Shown piece by piece: positions 10,318 to 19,048 of a stretch of 64,000 bases of DNA (positions within the stretch are counted from its first letter, which is position 1; every line of letters starts with the position of its first letter). The position numbers and the translations under genes are program-made. The stretch is from positions 62,001 through 126,000 of the forward strand of contig NZ_JACJQA010000026.1 in the NCBI RefSeq assembly GCF_014696355.1, written 5' to 3'. Below the pieces are notes generated by a model that saw nothing but the letters and a program-made list of their open reading frames with translations, was not told the DNA's origin and searched no databases. Origin of the DNA: Pseudanabaena sp. FACHB-1998 (GTDB lineage: Bacteria; Cyanobacteriota; Cyanobacteriia; Pseudanabaenales; Pseudanabaenaceae).

Positions 10318-12213
10318 TTAGATTTTGCTAGTTAACTTAGTTAGCAATTGATTGGAGCGTTGCAAGAAGCCCTTCATGCTGTCAGCATCAAAGCTCTTTT
10401 GCGCCATCAACGCCAGATCGTAGACATGGGTACAAATCAAATTAGCTAGATCTGCCGACTCTGATTTACCATCTACAAGAATTTGGCTGGCATCTAGCGC
10501 AATCAACTTCTCCATCAAAGGATGAGCCGTATTTACCAGCAAAACATGATCTTCAGGGAAGCTCACGGTTCCCTGTTGCATCAAAGCTGTCATTTCCTGC
10601 ATCCGACGCGCAAATTCAGGCAAGAGAATAATTGCTGGTGGCGCAGAAGCCGCATCTTCAGCCTTAATTGCTTCCGTCCGAATTGTGAGTTTGGGCTTAT
10701 TTAGTGCCGCACGGAAGATGTCTTGGAGATGGTCACTCTTGGTTTTATTGGTCTTGGGATCGACAATTTCGGTTTTCGATTCCTTATCAACAAGGCGATC
10801 GTCAATTTCCGCATCAACACGGGCAAACTTAATATCCTTAAATTCGCGTTCTAGGAAATTAATGAAGTGGCTATCGATGAACGCATCGAAGGTAAGAACT
10901 TCCAATCCTTGATTTTTATGAAGTTCGACATAGGTTCCTTGAGCAATAGGATCGGAAGTATAGAATACTTGATTTTCATGCTCGGCTTTGTTGCGTTCCA
11001 GATACTCTTGAAGAGTGGTGTAGTTGCCACTTGCGCTCTTGACTGCTTCATCTTCGCTAGTGGTGGAATACACCAAGATTTCTTTGACTTGCTGATAGAA
11101 CTTATCGCTATTCATCGAGCCGAACTTCATGAAAATGCTGATATCTTGCCAACATTTCAAGAATTCTTCGCGGGAGTCACTATAGAGAGAAGTGAGGCGA
11201 TCGCCTACTTTTTTAGCAATAAAGTCTTGGATTTTGCGAACCTTGGGATCACCTTGCAAGAAACTACGGGATACGTTTAGAGGAATATCGGTACTATCGA
11301 TCGCCCCACGCAAAGGCATCAAAAACTTGGGAATCACATCATCGCAATTGTCGCTCACAAAAACGTGATTGCAGAATAGCTTGATTTGTCCGCGATTGGG
11401 GTCGATATCCGCCTTCATCTTCGGGAAATAGAGAATGCCCTTGATTACAAAAGGATAATCGGTGTTGAGATGAATCCAGAAGAGAGGATCATCTTGGTAA
11501 GGATAAAGGTAACGATAGAACTCTAAATATTCTTCATTAGTAACCGACTTAGGAGACTTGTCCCAAAGCGCAGTTTGCTTATTGATGACCTCATCATTTA
11601 GCTTGATAGGTACGGGCATAAAGTCGCAATAATTGCGAATCATGCGCTTAATTGATGCTTCTTCTAAATACTCTTCAGCATCCTCTTGCAACGTGAGGGT
11701 AATCGTTGTCCCCACTGAGGTGCGATCGCTATCATCAAGGGTAAAGGTAGTGGAGCCATCGCAAGACCAATGTACGGCTTCGGCTCCTTCTTTGTAGGAA
11801 CGAGTGTCAATTTCGACATTACTCGCCACCATAAACGAAGAATAAAAACCTAAACCAAAGTTACCAATAATTTGTTGGTCGCCAGCACCACTATTGGCAT
11901 ATTTAGTAGCAAACTCTTGGGCGCTAGAAAACGCCACTTGGTTGATATATTTCTTGACCTCCTCGGCAGTCATCCCAATGCCTGTATCGGCGATCGCCAA
12001 GGTCTTTTTTTCCTTATTAATGGTGATCACAATTTCAGGATCGGCTGAGTGATTAGTTTCCCCTGCATAGGAAACCATCTTTAGTTTGCTAATGGCATCT
12101 ACCGCATTAGAAACCAATTCCCGCAAGAAGATATCACGTTCTGAATATAAAGCCTTCTTGATAATGGGAAAGATATTCTCGGTATGAATGCTGATCGTTC
12201 CCTGCTCTTGCAT
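10318..12213 (-). CDS. htpG: Molecular chaperone HtpG (Hsp90)
   Basis: A bacterial Hsp90 of about 631 residues. The ATP-binding GHKL domain shows ALYSERDIFLRELVSNAVDAISK, ADTGIGMTAEEV and GNFGLGFYSSFMVA. The middle domain shows VFVSDNCDDVIPKFL and the catalytic-loop region PLNVSRSFLQGD. The C-terminal dimerisation domain ends near 10318. The ATG at 12211-12213 (MQEQGTISIHTENIFP) is preferred to an in-frame TTG three codons earlier. The gene is divergent from the small membrane protein at 12630, across a region holding three palindromes. Confidence 0.96.
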   Translation of the reverse strand: MQEQGTISIHTENIFPIIKKALYSERDIFLRELVSNAVDAISKLKMVSYAGETNHSADPEIVITINKEKKTLAIADTGIGMTAEEVKKYINQVAFSSAQEFATKYANSGAGDQQIIGNFGLGFYSSFMVASNVEIDTRSYKEGAEAVHWSCDGSTTFTLDDSDRTSVGTTITLTLQEDAEEYLEEASIKRMIRNYCDFMPVPIKLNDEVINKQTALWDKSPKSVTNEEYLEFYRYLYPYQDDPLFWIHLNTDYPFVIKGILYFPKMKADIDPNRGQIKLFCNHVFVSDNCDDVIPKFLMPLRGAIDSTDIPLNVSRSFLQGDPKVRKIQDFIAKKVGDRLTSLYSDSREEFLKCWQDISIFMKFGSMNSDKFYQQVKEILVYSTTSEDEAVKSASGNYTTLQEYLERNKAEHENQVFYTSDPIAQGTYVELHKNQGLEVLTFDAFIDSHFINFLEREFKDIKFARVDAEIDDRLVDKESKTEIVDPKTNKTKSDHLQDIFRAALNKPKLTIRTEAIKAEDAASAPPAIILLPEFARRMQEMTALMQQGTVSFPEDHVLLVNTAHPLMEKLIALDASQILVDGKSESADLANLICTHVYDLALMAQKSFDADSMKGFLQRSNQLLTKLTSKI

Positions 12214-12342
12214 ATCGCCCAAAGCTCCTAATTATTACTAAATGTGTTGCTAAATGTTACGGAGTATTAACTAAACCTGATTATACCGAATCAATACCCA
12301 AGCCAAGCTTTCTCGGTTGTCGCGTTCTCCGTACCTCTCCAT

Positions 12343-12373
12343 ACAAGAAGAGTCACAGTGTGACTCTTCTTGT
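12343..12373. repeat. Palindrome with perfect 15-bp arms, 1-nt centre
   Basis: Arms 12343-12357 and 12359-12373 are exact reverse complements around a single G. This is the first of three palindromes in a divergent intergenic region. Confidence 0.85.
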
Positions 12374-12379
12374 TAAAAC

Positions 12380-12432
12380 CCAGAAAGATTTTTGAAAGTG
12401 GCGCTTTGCGCCACTTTCAAAAATCTTTCTGG
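12380..12432. repeat. Triloop palindrome, perfect 25-bp arms
   Basis: Perfect arms 12380-12404 and 12408-12432 around GGCGC-TTT-GCGCC. The core is shared with many other copies in the window, while the outer 15 bp or so are unique to this one. Confidence 0.92.
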
Positions 12433-12457
12433 ACTACTCCATTTCGCAAAAGGCTGT

Positions 12458-12510
12458 AAGACAAGAATTGGTGGTGCGGGGCTTTGCCCCGCACCACTAA
12501 TTCTTGTCTT
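12458..12510. repeat. Triloop palindrome, 25-bp arms, one mismatch
   Basis: Arms 12458-12482 and 12486-12510 around GGGGC-TTT-GCCCC. Its right arm carries CACCACTAATTCTTG, as does the palindrome at 61232-61296 almost 49 kb away; the left arm differs there by one base. Confidence 0.9.
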
Positions 12511-12629
12511 AGGAAGGACGTAATGTGAAGGTTTGCAAAGCAAATCTATACAATTTGAGAACTCTTATTGAAAAACCCTACTAGCTCCTTTATTGTGATA
12601 TCACCATTTTGATTTTAAGAACTACAGAT

Positions 12630-12875
12630 ATGGCGATCGCAGCAATAATCTACATATCCGTATCAGCACTCTTAGTAATTAGTGCAGGTATATTTTTTGT
12701 TAAAGCAATTCAATCTTTGATGTACAAGCATCAAACCACACCCTATCAAGCAAGGGATCGGGTAATGTTTTTAAGCCCCGAATATAATGACCCTTTGGCA
12801 ATTTCAAACCGTCGGGAAGAAATCATTGCTATGCTGGAACGGCAGTTTGCTAGTAGTCCCTCATCTGACTCCTAG
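12630..12875 (+). CDS. Small single-pass membrane protein, unknown
   Basis: An 81-residue protein with one N-terminal transmembrane helix (about residues 3-24: AAIIYISVSALLVISAGIFFV). A charged cytoplasmic part (YQARDRVMFLSPEYNDPLAISNRREEIIAMLERQF) follows. ATG 12630 is preferred to the in-frame TTG at 12609. I do not recognise the family. It lies 24 bp before ftsQ on the same strand, so it may be transcribed with the ftsQ-ftsZ cell-division genes. Confidence 0.65.
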   Translation: MAIAAIIYISVSALLVISAGIFFVKAIQSLMYKHQTTPYQARDRVMFLSPEYNDPLAISNRREEIIAMLERQFASSPSSDS

Positions 12876-12899
12876 CATTATGAACAGGTAGAATCCAAG

Positions 12900-13712
12900 A
12901 TGACGGTTGAATTCCCTATCTCCACAGGAGAGGCAGACTATGTGGCCCGCCGCAAACAACTGCGAAAACAACGCCGCCTTCGCATTTTTCAACGTATTTG
13001 GCAACTAACATTTATTACAGGACTAACGGGCAGCATGTTATGGGTAGCCATGCTGCCTGACTGGCAACTGCGTAGCTCTAATCAGATCGAAATTGAGGGT
13101 AATAACCTACTTTCTAAAGAAACTATTAAAAAAGCTTTACCTATTCAATATCCTCAATCAATTTTTAAAATCCAGCCCCAAGAAATTGCGACTCAGTTAG
13201 AAGCCTCTGCCCCAGTATATAAAGTTGCTGTTTCTCGTACTATTTTTCCTTCCAAGCTGACAATTCAAGTCCAAGAACGCTTACCGATCGCCAACTCTAC
13301 ACGCAATGGTCAATCAGGTTTTCTGGACGCTGAGGGCATCTGGATGCCCTCAAAGGCTTATCCCGCCAATATCACTAAACCCAGCCTTGCCGTCCTAGAA
13401 CCCAACAATCGGGCGATCGGGCAATGGTCAACCCTTTATCGTCAAGTTAGCCAAAGTCAAGTCAAAATTTCTCAAGTAGATGCTCGCGATGAATCAAATT
13501 TAATTTTAACTACCGAGCTAGGGCTGGTATATTTCGGCACATACAAGCCAACCGTGTTTGCTACACAGTTAGAAACACTTGACAGACTCAGAACATTACC
13601 CGAAAAATTAAAATCGAAAAGTTATAAATACATTGACATCAGCCAACCCACTGCCCCAATTTTAGAAATGAATACCCCCCCAAAAGATAAATCTTCTGAA
13701 ACAAAATCCTAA
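12900..13712 (+). CDS. ftsQ: Cell division protein FtsQ/DivIB
   Basis: A 270-residue FtsQ-type protein: a basic cytoplasmic N-terminus (RRKQLRKQRRLRIFQRIWQ), one transmembrane helix (about residues 37-56), then a POTRA domain (IEIEGNNLLSKETIKKALPIQYPQSIFKIQPQEIATQLEASAPVYKVAVSR). The POTRA is followed by VQERLPIA and the FtsQ beta domain. It links early and late divisome components in the inner membrane. The neighbour downstream is ftsZ. The ftsQ-ftsZ order without ftsA is typical of cyanobacteria. Confidence 0.92.
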   Translation: MTVEFPISTGEADYVARRKQLRKQRRLRIFQRIWQLTFITGLTGSMLWVAMLPDWQLRSSNQIEIEGNNLLSKETIKKALPIQYPQSIFKIQPQEIATQLEASAPVYKVAVSRTIFPSKLTIQVQERLPIANSTRNGQSGFLDAEGIWMPSKAYPANITKPSLAVLEPNNRAIGQWSTLYRQVSQSQVKISQVDARDESNLILTTELGLVYFGTYKPTVFATQLETLDRLRTLPEKLKSKSYKYIDISQPTAPILEMNTPPKDKSSETKS

Positions 13713-13851
13713 ATTGTCGTTTTAAGGCTATTATTATTTTTTTCTAGTAGGTTTAAACTTTTACTTGGACTTCTGCCTCGAATGGAGTTTAAGCTTAACG
13801 AGATCTAGAGAGCATCAGTAAAACGATTCTATTTATGACATACCTCGGTAA

Positions 13852-15135
13852 ATGACATCTCAAAACGACTGGTCAGATTTGGACTCAAATGGTTCGGAAA
13901 ACGGAGAAGTAGACGTGCAAATGGATGAACTTTCTGAGTTTTCAAATAACTCTAGACTACACCTAAGTCACTCTCACAATCGGATGAAGCAGCAGTTAGG
14001 CGTTGATGCAAAAGCGGATAATATCATGTTGGGCAGTGTTGCAAAAATTAAAGTAATTGGTGTTGGTGGCGGTGGCGGCAACGCTGTAAATCGCATGATT
14101 GCGAGTGATGTGGTTGGTGTAGAGTTCTGGTCGTTTAATACCGACGCTCAAGCCTTATTACAATCATCAGCCTCCAAGCGTTTCCAAATGGGTCAAAAAC
14201 TGACCAGAGGTTTGGGAGCTGGTGGTAATCCTGCGATCGGGCAGAAAGCCGCCGAAGAATCCCGTGATGATATCGCCCAAGCCGTCGAAGGAGCAGACTT
14301 AGTATTTATCACCGCAGGTATGGGAGGGGGAACAGGTACAGGAGCCGCCCCAATCATTGCCGAAGTGGCTAAGGAAGCAGGAGCTTTAACCGTTGGTATC
14401 GTCACTCGTCCCTTTACCTTTGAAGGTCGTCGTCGAGGTCAACAAGCCGAAGAAGGAATTGCAGGCTTACAGAGTCGAGTGGACACATTGATCGTGATCC
14501 CCAATGACAAGTTACTGTCGGTCATCTCCGAGCAAACCCCAGTCCAAGAAGCATTCCGTGTTGCCGATGACATCTTGCGTCAAGGTGTGCAGGGTATATC
14601 TGACATCATCATGATCCCTGGGCTAGTTAACGTAGACTTTGCTGATATTCGCGCCGTCATGGCAGATGCTGGCTCAGCAATGATGGGTATCGGTATTGGC
14701 TCTGGTAAGTCTAGAGCTAGAGAAGCCGCTATGACCGCTATTTCTTCGCCATTACTAGAAACATCAGTCGAAGGAGCAAGTGGCGTAGTATTCAACATAA
14801 CTGGCGGTGAAGATATGACCCTCCATGAAGTGAATGCTGCTGCTGAAACTATTTATGAGGTGGTCGATCAAAATGCCAATATTATTTTTGGCGCGGTCAT
14901 CGATCCCAAACTGGATGGAGAGATTCGGATCACAGTTATTGCGACAGGGTTTGCCCCAAAGACCCATCCTGCTATTCCTCCTCAAATCAATAAAAAGATC
15001 CAGACATCCCCATCATCTCCCCCTACACCAAAAGCCTCAAATCCTATTACACCTACTCAGCAATCCGAAATTAAGCTTAGCAAACCAGGATTAGATATCC
15101 CTGATTTTTTACAACGTCGCCGTCCACCCAAATAA
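13852..15135 (+). CDS. ftsZ: Cell division GTPase FtsZ
   Basis: A 427-residue tubulin-like GTPase that builds the division ring. A roughly 60-residue variable N-terminal extension precedes the GTPase core, as in other cyanobacterial FtsZ proteins. [17 protein letters not shown] opens the core, and the tubulin signature GGGTGTG is at residues 158-164. A Pro/Ser/Thr-rich linker (about 375-410) leads to the conserved tail [11 protein letters not shown], which binds partner proteins. An upstream ATG in another frame hits a stop within 7 codons, supporting ATG 13852. Confidence 0.97.
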   Translation: MTSQNDWSDLDSNGSENGEVDVQMDELSEFSNNSRLHLSHSHNRMKQQLGVDAKADNIMLGSVAKIKVIGVGGGGGNAVNRMIASDVVGVEFWSFNTDAQALLQSSASKRFQMGQKLTRGLGAGGNPAIGQKAAEESRDDIAQAVEGADLVFITAGMGGGTGTGAAPIIAEVAKEAGALTVGIVTRPFTFEGRRRGQQAEEGIAGLQSRVDTLIVIPNDKLLSVISEQTPVQEAFRVADDILRQGVQGISDIIMIPGLVNVDFADIRAVMADAGSAMMGIGIGSGKSRAREAAMTAISSPLLETSVEGASGVVFNITGGEDMTLHEVNAAAETIYEVVDQNANIIFGAVIDPKLDGEIRITVIATGFAPKTHPAIPPQINKKIQTSPSSPPTPKASNPITPTQQSEIKLSKPGLDIPDFLQRRRPPK

Positions 15136-15140
15136 TTTCG

Positions 15141-15201
15141 TATCAATTGCCAAAATAGAGTTGGGGCGCTCGGCGCTCCAACTCTATTTTGGCAATTGAT
15201 A
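15141..15201 (+). terminator. Long palindrome after ftsZ, 29-bp arms, one mismatch
   Basis: Arms 15141-15169 and 15173-15201 around GCGC-TCG-GCGC. It starts 6 bp after the ftsZ stop and is likely to end or stabilise the ftsZ transcript. Arm length far exceeds a normal terminator stem. Confidence 0.88.
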
Positions 15202-15203
15202 TC

Positions 15204-15242
15204 AATCAAGAACATCAGCAATTCGCGCCAATGTTCTTGATT
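15204..15242. repeat. Palindrome with 12-bp perfect arms
   Basis: Perfect arms 15204-15215 and 15231-15242 separated by 15 nt. It follows the longer palindrome at 15141-15201 after 2 bp. Confidence 0.75.
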
Positions 15243-15296
15243 TGGGTTTTATTTTCTAATACTCCCTTCCCACCGCAGAAAGATACAGATAAAACC

Positions 15297-15341
15297 AAGA
15301 AATAGACGTTGCGACGCTTTGCGTCGCAACGTCTATTTCTT
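15297..15341. repeat. Triloop palindrome, perfect 21-bp arms
   Basis: Perfect arms 15297-15317 and 15321-15341 around GACGC-TTT-GCGTC. The same ten-base core, GCGACGC-TTT with its complement, occurs in the palindrome at 6235-6269, but the outer arms differ. Confidence 0.9.
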
Positions 15342-15533
15342 CACTGGGAAAGGAGTAGCTCTGGTCATTACCTATAAATTAAAGAGGAAAATCCCTGTTG
15401 TTTAGGGGTATTCAGTAAGTAAATAGAGTATTTGATCTAAAAAAATATTTAATTTAATCATAAACAGATGCGGCGAAGAGCGAATTAAGCCTGACAATAG
15501 GAGTATGGCTATGTTACCTTCTGATAAATTGCA

Positions 15534-16532
15534 GTGACACACTTAACGACTACTAGGCTCGGACTTCACAGACTACCATCCTTGAATAGCGGTGAAGATC
15601 GACTTAGGCTGTTTGCTGGATCAGCAAACTTGCCTCTTGCCCAAGAGATCTCCCGTTATTTAGGCATAGAACTTGGTCCTATGGTGCGAAAGAACTTCGC
15701 TGATGGCGAAGTCTATGTGCAAGTACAGGAATCGATTCGAGGTTGTGATGTTTATTTAATCCAACCGACCTGTCGTCCTGTTAATGACCATTTGACGGAG
15801 CTATTGATTATGATTGATGCCTGCCGTCGTGCTTCGGCTAGGCAAATTACCGCAGTAATGCCTTACTATGGCTACGCTCGCGCTGATCGCAAAACCGCAG
15901 GACGCGAATCAATTACGGCGAAATTAGTTGCCAATCTAATTGTGCAATCTGGGGCTGATCGCGTAATTGCGATGGATTTACATTCCGCACAAATTCAAGG
16001 ATATTTCGATATCCCTTGCGATCACGTTTATGGCGCTCCTGTCTTATTTGACTACCTCAATGAAAAGAAGCTACCTGACTTAGTGGTGGTTTCTCCTGAC
16101 GTAGGAGGCGTAGCACGCGCTCGGGCTTTTGCCAAAAAGCTCAATGACGCGCCACTTGCCATTATCGATAAGCGTCGCCAAACCCATAACGTTGCTGAGG
16201 TAATGAATGTAATTGGTGATGTATCTGGCAAGACGGCTGTGTTAGTTGATGACATGATCGACACTGCTGGCACTATCTATGAAGCTGCAAAGCTTCTTAG
16301 AAAAGAGGGGGCAAGACAGGTTTACGCTTGTGCAACTCATGCTATTTTTTCGCCTCCCGCGATCGAGCGTCTGTCCAGTGGCGTTTTTGAGGAGGTCATT
16401 GTTACTAACTCTACGCCTGTAAGGCAGGAAAACTATTTCCCTCAATTAAGAGTGCTATCCGTTGCCGATCTATTGGGTGAGACTATTTGGCGCGTCCATG
16501 AAGATACTTCTGTTAGCAGCATGTTTAGATAG
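15534..16532 (+). CDS. prs: Ribose-phosphate pyrophosphokinase
   Basis: A 332-residue PRPP synthetase making phosphoribosyl pyrophosphate from ribose 5-phosphate and ATP, a precursor for nucleotides, His and Trp. Visible motifs are FADGEVYVQVQESIRGCDVYLIQPT, DLHSAQIQGYFDIPCDHVYG and the PRPP-binding loop VLVDDMIDTAGTIYEAA. The start is taken as GTG at 15534; the roughly 20-residue N-terminal extension before DRLRLFAGSANLPLA is usual in cyanobacterial Prs. No strong ribosome-binding site is visible, so the start is less certain than the identity. Confidence 0.95.
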   Translation: MTHLTTTRLGLHRLPSLNSGEDRLRLFAGSANLPLAQEISRYLGIELGPMVRKNFADGEVYVQVQESIRGCDVYLIQPTCRPVNDHLTELLIMIDACRRASARQITAVMPYYGYARADRKTAGRESITAKLVANLIVQSGADRVIAMDLHSAQIQGYFDIPCDHVYGAPVLFDYLNEKKLPDLVVVSPDVGGVARARAFAKKLNDAPLAIIDKRRQTHNVAEVMNVIGDVSGKTAVLVDDMIDTAGTIYEAAKLLRKEGARQVYACATHAIFSPPAIERLSSGVFEEVIVTNSTPVRQENYFPQLRVLSVADLLGETIWRVHEDTSVSSMFR

Positions 16533-17179
16533 CGATCGCCTTATCACCATACTTTAGTTTGGCTTTAGAGGAAATGTGTCTATTTCACAATTGTATTTAA
16601 TTGGGGAAAATGTACACCACGATACAAACTACAATTATGTAGTAAGTTTAAGTGAGGATATGGTGTTTTAGTTTCTAGAGGTAAAGTCTAAATTTTTGTG
16701 CTTTTTGATGAAATAGAAATTAGTTTTTATTTCTAATAAGCTGAAATAAAAAGAATATTGGTAGTTTGAATTTAGCTTTAAAAACAATATGACGAGCTAA
16801 ATGAAACCTAACATACGCTTTCTAGATTGATTGTGCGCTGGCATACTTTCCTATGCATCAGTTTTGCCCAGAAGCTTAATAGTTTAGCTAGAAGCGTCTA
16901 TAGAGCTTTTAAGGGAGTTTTAGCGACTTTAAAAATTCTTTGATACTCCAAGTTAACTATTGCACTTGATAAAGGCAGCCTATTAGTTTTAACAATTCGT
17001 CAAGGCTGTAGCCTTCTCTCTTAAAAAAGAAATGCAGTCTTGACTAGTCTGTTATAGAGGGTTTTAAACAAGTGAGGTAAATAATTGTGTGAAGTATAGC
17101 TATGCTTCCACCATTGTTGTTAGAGCGAAAGTTGCTCATTTTTATAATTTCTATTTTTGGTTAAAGAGGGTGTATAAGA
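16533..17179. other. Long ntcA upstream region, 647 bp
   Basis: AT-rich region between prs and ntcA. It holds one perfect NtcA-type site (16612-16625) and a small AAGGC-TGTA-GCCTT stem near 17000. An AAAGAGGG ribosome-binding sequence lies just before ntcA. I see no tRNA or small ORF. A long or multiple-promoter leader for ntcA is plausible, as in other cyanobacteria. Confidence 0.5.
16612..16625 (+). promoter_or_regulatory. Candidate NtcA-binding site
   Basis: GTA-N8-TAC matches the NtcA consensus exactly, about 555 bp upstream of ntcA. ntcA is autoregulated in several cyanobacteria. A TAN3T hexamer (TAAGTT, 16643-16648) follows, but its 17-bp spacing is shorter than the 22-23 bp of classic NtcA-activated promoters, so activation from this exact site is not certain. 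Confidence 0.5.
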
Positions 17180-17842
17180 TTGGCAGAGCGTGCTCTTGTT
17201 GAGGTCTTTCGCGAAATGAATGGGGGAATGTTTCCTCCCATGACAGAAACGTTTGAACGCGGAAAGACAATTTTTTTCCCTGGAGATCCTGCGGAGCGCT
17301 TTTATTTTTTAGTTAAGGGCGCGGTCAAACTATCGCGAGTTTATGAAGCAGGCGAAGAAATTACGGTGGCACTATTACGAGAAAATAGTGTTTTTGGTGT
17401 TTTGTCGTTGATTACAGGTAATCGTTCCGATCGCTTTTATCATGCGGTTGCCTTTACGCCTGTTGAGTTACTTTCTGTACCAATTGATCAGGTGGAGAAA
17501 GCTCTTAGGGAAGATCCCGAATTACCCATGGTCTTGCTGCGTGGTTTATCATCTCGGATTTTACAAACAGAGATGATGATTGAAACACTTGCCCATAGAG
17601 ATATGGGATCAAGACTGGTGAGCTTTTTGTTGATTCTCTGTCGTGATTTTGGTACGCCTTCTAATGATGGCGTGACAATTGATTTGAAGCTATCGCATCA
17701 AGCGATCGCGGAAGCAATTGGCTCTACTAGAGTAACTGTGACAAGGCTGTTAGGTGATTTGCGAAAGCAAAAAATGATTGCGATCTCCAAAAAACGCATT
17801 ACTGTTCACAATCCCATTGAATTGGGGCAACAGTTTGCTTAG
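17180..17842 (+). CDS. ntcA: Global nitrogen regulator NtcA
   Basis: A 220-residue CRP-family regulator that activates ammonium-repressed genes when 2-oxoglutarate is high. The effector domain [53 protein letters not shown] is near identical to known NtcA. The dimer helix [35 protein letters not shown] and the helix-turn-helix [26 protein letters not shown] also match closely. The start appears to be TTG 17180, about 9 nt after AAAGAGGG; the next in-frame ATG (17217) would remove residues present in the family. Confidence 0.97.
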   Translation: MAERALVEVFREMNGGMFPPMTETFERGKTIFFPGDPAERFYFLVKGAVKLSRVYEAGEEITVALLRENSVFGVLSLITGNRSDRFYHAVAFTPVELLSVPIDQVEKALREDPELPMVLLRGLSSRILQTEMMIETLAHRDMGSRLVSFLLILCRDFGTPSNDGVTIDLKLSHQAIAEAIGSTRVTVTRLLGDLRKQKMIAISKKRITVHNPIELGQQFA

Positions 17843-17867
17843 AAAATTTGCTGATCAACCAAATTAA

Positions 17868-17916
17868 AAGAGATTTTGGAAAAATGTTGCAAAGCAACAT
17901 TTTTCCAAAATCTCTT
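17868..17916 (+). terminator. Triloop palindrome after ntcA, perfect 23-bp arms
   Basis: Perfect arms 17868-17890 and 17894-17916 around GTTGC-AAA-GCAAC, 25 bp after the ntcA stop and before co-directional secG. It probably ends or stabilises ntcA mRNA. Confidence 0.88.
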
Positions 17917-17985
17917 AGTTTTGATTTGATACAAGGCGATGCGTTAAGCTGTTTATAGAAAAATACTTCAAGAAAAATATCTAAA

Positions 17986-18336
17986 ATGTACGGAACTTTA
18001 AAAGCAATCTGGGCAGTGGTAGCGGTATGCCTAGTGGTTGTGATTTTATTGCATAGCCCTAAAAGTGATGGTTTAGGTGGTTTTAGCGGTCAAGCGCAAC
18101 TTTTCTCTAGCACCAAGAGTGCGGAAACCGCCCTTAATCGAGTTACTTGGTTTTTGACGGCAGCCTTTTTAGGATTAACCGTTGTGCTTAGTGGTGGTTG
18201 GTTTACTGCGCCTGCGGTTACTGCGCCAGTGCCTCAAGTGACCCCTGCTGCTAAGAGTATTCCTGATGCTCAGCCTATTCCTCTAAATCTCCCCGCGACA
18301 ACTCCATCGGCTTCTCCTGATAAGCCTCAGCCATAA
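17986..18336 (+). CDS. secG: Preprotein translocase subunit SecG
   Basis: A 116-residue SecG, the small non-essential partner of SecY and SecE in the inner- and thylakoid-membrane translocon. Two transmembrane helices (about residues 5-24 and 53-73) flank the conserved cytoplasmic loop LLHSPKSDGLGGFSGQAQLFSSTKSAE. The Pro-rich C-terminal tail (about 80-116) is longer than in E. coli-type proteins and low in complexity. It lies 9 bp before an Uma2 gene on the same strand. Confidence 0.92.
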   Translation: MYGTLKAIWAVVAVCLVVVILLHSPKSDGLGGFSGQAQLFSSTKSAETALNRVTWFLTAAFLGLTVVLSGGWFTAPAVTAPVPQVTPAAKSIPDAQPIPLNLPATTPSASPDKPQP

Positions 18337-18345
18337 AGCAATAAA

Positions 18346-18990
18346 ATGACGGTTACTCTTTCTAAATCTAGCGATCGCACCAGTAATCAGATATTGTTGC
18401 CATCAATTCGATGGGAGACATATCGGGCGATCGCCTGTGATTTAGAATCGCAACCTAATAAAAGGCTTACCTATGATCAAGGACTTCTAGAAATTCGGAT
18501 GCCTTCAGAACTGCATGAAAGCTACAAAAAGCTGTTAGGAAGAATTGTGGAGGCTTTAACCGAATCTCTAGGGTTAGAGATTTGTAGCTTAGGTTCCATG
18601 ACTTGCGATCGCGAAGATTTAGCGAGAGGACTAGAACCTGATCAATGCTATTACATCCAAAATGAGGCGGAGATTTGGGGTAAAAATAAGATCGATTTGA
18701 TCAGTGATCCCCCTCCCGATCTAGCGATCGAAATTGATATTACGAATAGTTCTCTCAATCGATTTGCCATCTATGCTCAATTGGGTGTTCCTGAAGTCTG
18801 GCGCTATGATGGTCAGACTATAACTATTCATCAGCTTAATGGGGATCGTTACCTGCTAAGCGATCGCAGTGTCGCCTTTCCGATAATAGGTACAGATGAT
18901 CTTCAGAATTTTCTAGAGCTTAAGCATCAAGTTAAAGAAAATGCTTTAATTCGTCAATTACGTGAGTGGGTGACATTAAGGCAACGTTAA
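18346..18990 (+). CDS. Uma2 family (DUF820) nuclease-like protein
   Basis: A 214-residue Uma2/DUF820 protein with a PD-(D/E)XK-like fold. Conserved features are WETYRAIACDLE, LLEIRMPSELHESYKKLLGRIVEAL, PDLAIEIDITNSSLNRFAIYAQLGVPEVWRYDG and a C-terminal helix. These genes are greatly expanded in cyanobacteria, their cellular role is unknown, and they are often annotated as Uma2 endonucleases. It follows secG closely. Its stop codon abuts the left arm of the palindrome shared with coaE. Confidence 0.85.
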   Translation: MTVTLSKSSDRTSNQILLPSIRWETYRAIACDLESQPNKRLTYDQGLLEIRMPSELHESYKKLLGRIVEALTESLGLEICSLGSMTCDREDLARGLEPDQCYYIQNEAEIWGKNKIDLISDPPPDLAIEIDITNSSLNRFAIYAQLGVPEVWRYDGQTITIHQLNGDRYLLSDRSVAFPIIGTDDLQNFLELKHQVKENALIRQLREWVTLRQR

Positions 18991-19048
18991 GTAATTAACT
19001 AAAAAAAGTGGCGCACGCGCAGCGTGCGCCACTTTTTTAGTTAATTAC
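18991..19048. terminator. Palindrome shared by Uma2 and coaE gene ends, 27-28-bp arms
   Basis: Left arm 18991-19018 and right arm 19022-19048 pair around GC-GCA-GC with one bulged A. The left arm begins immediately after the Uma2 stop. The right arm encodes the last residues of coaE (VIN and stop) on the minus strand. Confidence 0.9.

Larger units (their letters stand above)
12214..12629. other. Divergent intergenic region with three palindromes, 416 bp
   Basis: Region between htpG (minus) and the small membrane protein gene (plus). Palindromes at 12343-12373, 12380-12432 and 12458-12510 occupy its centre. No other gene or RNA is visible. Confidence 0.6.
15136..15533. other. ftsZ-prs intergenic region with three palindromes, 398 bp
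   Basis: The region after ftsZ holds palindromes at 15141-15201, 15204-15242 and 15297-15341. The last 190 bp before prs are AT-rich and probably carry the prs promoter. I could not fix a promoter there, and no other gene is seen. Confidence 0.55.
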
